Under the pieces are notes generated by a model. It was not told where the DNA came from and searched no databases. It saw only the letters and a program-made list of their open reading frames with translations. Below are positions 60,701 through 64,000 of a stretch of 64,000 nt of DNA, piece by piece (the first letter of the stretch is position 1; each line of letters starts with the position of its first letter). The position numbers were made by a program, and so were the translations under genes. The DNA is taken from NCBI GenBank assembly GCA_963768765.1, contig CAVYJK010000025.1:1-64000 (forward strand), written 5' to 3'. The DNA is from DASWLF01 sp963768765 (GTDB lineage Bacteria > Desulfobacterota > Desulfobaccia > Desulfobaccales > 0-14-0-80-60-11).

Positions 60701-60763
60701 CCGCTGAGCAGCGGCGTTCACTCGAAGAACCCTGGCTTTGAGGGCATACTGGCGAGAACCTCC

Positions 60764-61437
60764 ATGGAACTGATTGAACTGCGGGATATTTATAAGACTT
60801 ATCACCTGGGCGAGATCGACGTGCCGGTGCTCAAGGGCATCTCGCTGACGGTTGCTCAGGGGGAGTTTGTCGCCCTCATGGGCACTTCGGGTTCGGGCAA
60901 GACCACCCTCATGAACATCCTGGGGTGCCTGGACCGCCCCACTTCCGGGGAGTACTGGCTGGACGGGCAGGATGTGGTGGCCCTGTCGGCCGACGAGCGG
61001 GCCCAGCTGCGGAACCAGAAAATCGGCTTCGTGTTCCAGACTTTCAACCTGCTGCCCCGCACCAGCGCCCTGGAAAATGTGATCATGCCGCTGTCGTATA
61101 CCGCGGAGCACCTCTCCGACCGGGAGGCGCGCCAGCGGGCCGAAGATTTGCTCCAGCGGGTGGGCCTGGGGGATCGCCTGGACCACGAACCCTCGCAGCT
61201 CTCCGGCGGGCAGCAGCAGCGGGTGGCCATTGCCCGGGCCCTGATCAACCGTCCCTCCCTCCTGTTCGCCGATGAGCCCACCGGCAATCTGGATTCCAAG
61301 ACCAGTGAAGAGGTCCTGGAACTCTTCCAGACAGCTCAACGAGGAAGAAGGGGTCACCATCATTCTGGTCACCCACGACGAAAACGTGGCCCGGTACGCC
61401 AGACCGGATCATCCGGATTCACGACGGGACATGGTGA
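60764..61437 (+). CDS. macB: MacB/LolD-type ABC transporter ATPase, two frame breaks at the 3' end
   Basis: About 224 residues. Walker A LMGTSGSGKTTLMNILG, Q-loop FVFQTFNLLPRTSA, signature LSGGQQQRVAIARAL and Walker B LLFADEPTGNLDSKT are intact in one frame. The H-loop region (EEEGVTIILVTHDENVARYA) is one frame over from about 61333, and the end (DRIIRIHDGTW, stop at 61435-61437) another frame on. Each break fits a single extra A. Powers the exporter whose permease follows as a separate gene. Confidence 0.85.
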
Positions 61438-61554
61438 AGCCGAAGAACGCCGCGCGGCAAAGGCCCGCGGTCGGCAAGGAAAGCGCTGGCCACGGGCCGC
61501 AGTGCGAGCGCGGCAGGCCTGCGCTCCGGGCTGGCCTGGCTGCGGCTCCAGTGG

Positions 61555-62928
61555 ATGCTGCGCACCGCGCTGAACGGCCTGCGCCGCAATGTCCTGCGGG
61601 CCGCCCTCACCACCCTGGGCATCATCATCGGCGTGGCCGCGGTCATCGCCATGATGGAGATCGGGCACGGCTCCTCCACCGCCATCCAGCAAACCATTGC
61701 CAGCATGGGGGCCAATAACCTGCTGGTCCTGCCGGGCACGGCCTCCAGCGGCGGCGTCAGCTTCGGGGCCGGCAGCGTCATGACTCTCACCCCCCAGGAT
61801 GGCGAGGCCATCCTGAGCGAGTGCCCGGCGGTCGAGCCGCGGCGCCCATCGTCCGGGCCCGGACCCAGGTCATTTATGGCAACCGCAACTGGGTCCCCAC
61901 CTTTATTTACGGCACCACCCCCGCCTTTCTCGATGTCCGGGAATGGGACCTGGCCGAGGGCGAACGCCTTCACCGATCGGGATGTGCGCAATGCCAGCAA
62001 GGTCTGCCTGCTTGGGCCAGACGGCTGGTCCGGGAGCTTTTCCAGGGCGAGTCCCCCCTGGGCAAGGAAGTGCGGGTGAAGAACGTCTCCTTCAAGGTGA
62101 TCGGGGTCCTCAGCGCCAAAGGCGCCAACATGATGGGCATGGACCAGGACGACATCCTGCTGGCGCCCTGGACCACCATCAAATACCGGGTGACCGGCTC
62201 CTCCGCGGCCACCGTCAACCAGAGCGCCGCCGCCGTCCGCCGGGTCCAGCACCTCGCAGACGGTCAACACCCTCAACCAGATCTACCCCAACATTCAAAA
62301 CCAGCTTTATCCCTTGCCGTCGGCGACCCAGGCCGCCGACACCCCGCTGCCGGTGCGGTTTGCCAATGTGGATCAGATCCTGACCGCGGCCCGCTCCACC
62401 AAGGAGATCCCCGGTGGCCATCAAGCCAGATCACCGAGTTGCTGCGGGAACGGCACCGGATTCGCCCCGGCGAGCCGGACGACTTCAACATCCGGGACAT
62501 GACCGAAATGACCAAGGCCCTGTCTTCCACCAGCCACCATGATGACCAAGCTCCTGCTGGCGGTGGCCCTGATCTCCCTGGTGGTGGGCGGCGTCGGCAT
62601 CATGAACATCATGCTGGTGTCGGTGACGGAGCGGACCCGGGAGATCGGCCTGCGCATGGCCGTGGGGGCCTGGGCCCGGGATATCCTCCAGCAGTTTCTG
62701 GCGGAAGTCCGTGATTCTTTGCTTCTGCGGCGGGATTGCGGGTATTGTCGCCGGCCGGGGGGTTTCCTATGCTGGTAAGGATATGGCTGCGCTGGCCCAC
62801 GGAATTGTCTCTGGACGCCATCTTCGCGGCCTTCGCGGTCTCCGTGACGGTGGGCATTATTTTTGGCTATCTACCCGGCGTGGAAAGCCTCGCGTCTGGA
62901 CCCCATCATCGCCCTGCGTTATGAATAG
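61555..62928 (+). pseudogene. MacB-type ABC exporter permease, multiple frame breaks
   Basis: Starts near LRTALNGLRRNVLRAALTTL and GIIIGVAAVIAMMEIGHGSS (first membrane helix); the true start may be up to about 75 bases earlier. The periplasmic domain continues through other frames (APIVRARTQVIYGNRNWVPT, GKEVRVKNVSFKVIGVLSAK, GANMMGMDQDDILLAPWTTI). The last helices read LLLAVALISLVVGGVGIMNI, MLVSVTERTREIGLRMAVGA and SVTVGIIFGYLPA with SRLDPIIALRYE at the stop (62926-62928). At least five frame breaks. Likely substrates are peptides, lipids or antibiotics, but none can be named. Confidence 0.75.
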
Positions 62929-63010
62929 CCGAAAGTATCCAGATTCTCAGAGGTCGATAATGGTTGAGGAGATGCAGGCAACGATAATGCAGGCCCCAAT
63001 CGGCCGGAAG

Positions 63011-64000
63011 ATGAAGCGCCTCGGTTTCTTGGGTTTTGCGGCGGTTATCTTGACGACCCTGGTGGGCTGTGCCGTGGGCCCGGATTACCGCCGGCCGGAG
63101 ACCAAGGTCCCGGACAACTGGAACGCTCAGGAGGTGGTCACCGAGGCCCAGCCCAGCAAAACCACCACCGATCCGGTGGCGCTGGCGGAGTGGTGGCAGG
63201 CCTTTAACGATCCCTCCCTTAGCGCCCTGGTGGAAATGGCCATCCGCGCCAACCTGGATTTGCGTCTGGCCGAGGCCCGCATCCGCCAGGCCCGGGCGTC
63301 ACTGGGGGTGGCGGGCGGGGCTTTCTGGCCCGAGGTGGATGCCACCGCCCTCTATCAACGGAGCCACAGTTCCATCGCATCCATTGCTCCTTCGGCAGGC
63401 GGATCCTCCGGCGGCGGAACTGGCGGCTCTTCGGGAGGCGTATCCTCCGAGGGCGTTTCAATTACGCCGTTTCGGGAATTATTTCAGGTGGGTCTGGATG
63501 CCTCCTGGGAAATAGATATTTTCGGGGGCATCCGGCGCAACATCGAGGCCGCCGGGGCCGATCTCCGGGCCGCGCTGGAGGACCGCCGCGACGTCCTGAT
63601 AACCCTGGTGGGAGACGTGGGGAGCAACTATATCAACCTGCGGGGATTTCAACAACAGATCGAAATTGCCCGTAAAAACCTTGAGGCGCAAAAGCACAAT
63701 GCCGATATCATCCAGAAGCGGCATGACGCTGGCTTTGTGGGCGGGTTGGATGTGGCCAACGCCTGGGCTCAGGTAGCCACCACCGAAGCCACGATACCAA
63801 TCTTCGAGTCCTCGGCCCGGGCGGCCATCTACAGCCTGGGGGTGCTGTTAGGACGGCCACCGGCCGCCTTGGAGAAAGACCTGATCAAGGAAGGCCCCAT
63901 TCCTCCCACCCCGCCGGAAATCCCCGTGGGGCTTCCCTCAGAGCTCATCCGTCGCCGCCCGGACATTCGCCGGGCCGAGGCCCAGCTGCACTCCGCCACC
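63011..64000 (+). CDS. NodT-family outer-membrane efflux lipoprotein, 3' end cut by window edge
   Basis: 330 codons open to the last base. The lipoprotein signal FAAVILTTLVGC is followed by VGPDYRRPETKVPDNW, the usual start of the family. The first helical repeat is present (LFQVGLDASWEIDIFGGIRR, NIEAAGADLRAALEDRRDVL), then PSELIRRRPDIRRAEAQLHS near the edge. ATG 63011 gives a typical signal peptide; an in-frame ATG at 62960 has a better AGAGG site and may be used. A Ser/Gly-rich insert (SAGGSSGGGTGGSSGG) lies near residue 120. Last gene of the MacAB-like operon seen here. Confidence 0.9.
   Translation, partial: MKRLGFLGFAAVILTTLVGCAVGPDYRRPETKVPDNWNAQEVVTEAQPSKTTTDPVALAEWWQAFNDPSLSALVEMAIRANLDLRLAEARIRQARASLGVAGGAFWPEVDATALYQRSHSSIASIAPSAGGSSGGGTGGSSGGVSSEGVSITPFRELFQVGLDASWEIDIFGGIRRNIEAAGADLRAALEDRRDVLITLVGDVGSNYINLRGFQQQIEIARKNLEAQKHNADIIQKRHDAGFVGGLDVANAWAQVATTEATIPIFESSARAAIYSLGVLLGRPPAALEKDLIKEGPIPPTPPEIPVGLPSELIRRRPDIRRAEAQLHSAT

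Overview
The window looks like a piece of a GC-rich chromosome from an anaerobic member of the Desulfobacterota (old Deltaproteobacteria), perhaps near Desulfobaccales or Syntrophobacteria. The pointers are a PxxKW cysteine-rich protein, a C_GCxxG_C_C redox protein, cobO, fdhD, a sigma-54 response regulator and an infC gene that appears to start with AUC, as reported for Myxococcus. This placement is inference; no rRNA or tRNA gene was seen.

Layout. 0-9.5 kb: housekeeping genes, mostly on the minus strand: trpS (cut by the left edge), a TetR/crotonase pair, a C_GCxxG_C_C protein and a decayed relative of it, a split APH-like/P-loop kinase pair, cobO, a stand-alone LigD-type phosphoesterase, a PxxKW protein, an aspartate aminotransferase and nadK. 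9.5-14.4 kb: an AT-rich four-gene cassette (isochorismatase-like hydrolase, adenylate-forming ligase, fold-III PLP decarboxylase-like protein, membrane-anchored acetyltransferase-like protein) bracketed by 25-bp inverted G/C-rich repeats. This is the best candidate for an undescribed system here. 14.4-20 kb: fdhD, a Tim44-like membrane protein, a TPR protein, htpX and tlyA.

20-27.5 kb is a polyhydroxyalkanoate (PHA) locus: a thiolase (phaA) between two paralogous acetyltransferases, then phaR facing two phasins, phaC, a PhaE-like protein, an SDR reductase (phaB) and a GYD protein. glgP follows on the other strand, so two carbon-storage systems adjoin. 30-38 kb carries an RND efflux operon (outer-membrane factor, membrane fusion protein, pump), interrupted by AT-rich gene remnants and flanked by direct copies of a 56-bp repeat. 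38-43 kb is the dxs-ispA-xseB-xseA group. A GH8 lipoprotein follows, then the translation cluster thrS-infC-rpmI-rplT-pheS, which lacks pheT. 50-58 kb has a MazG-like cysteine-rich protein, a DUF3568-like lipoprotein, nth, murJ, a sigma-54 response regulator and small hypothetical proteins. 58.5-64 kb is a MarR regulator divergent from a MacA/MacB-like exporter with a second outer-membrane factor (cut by the right edge).

Two features cut across the window. Hairpin-rich repeats of several families occupy most intergenic gaps. From about 30 kb onward many genes, including the normally indispensable thrS and dxs, carry single-base frame breaks, often in G or C runs. The breaks in thrS and dxs argue for sequence errors rather than true pseudogenes, so frame-broken genes are annotated over their full extent.
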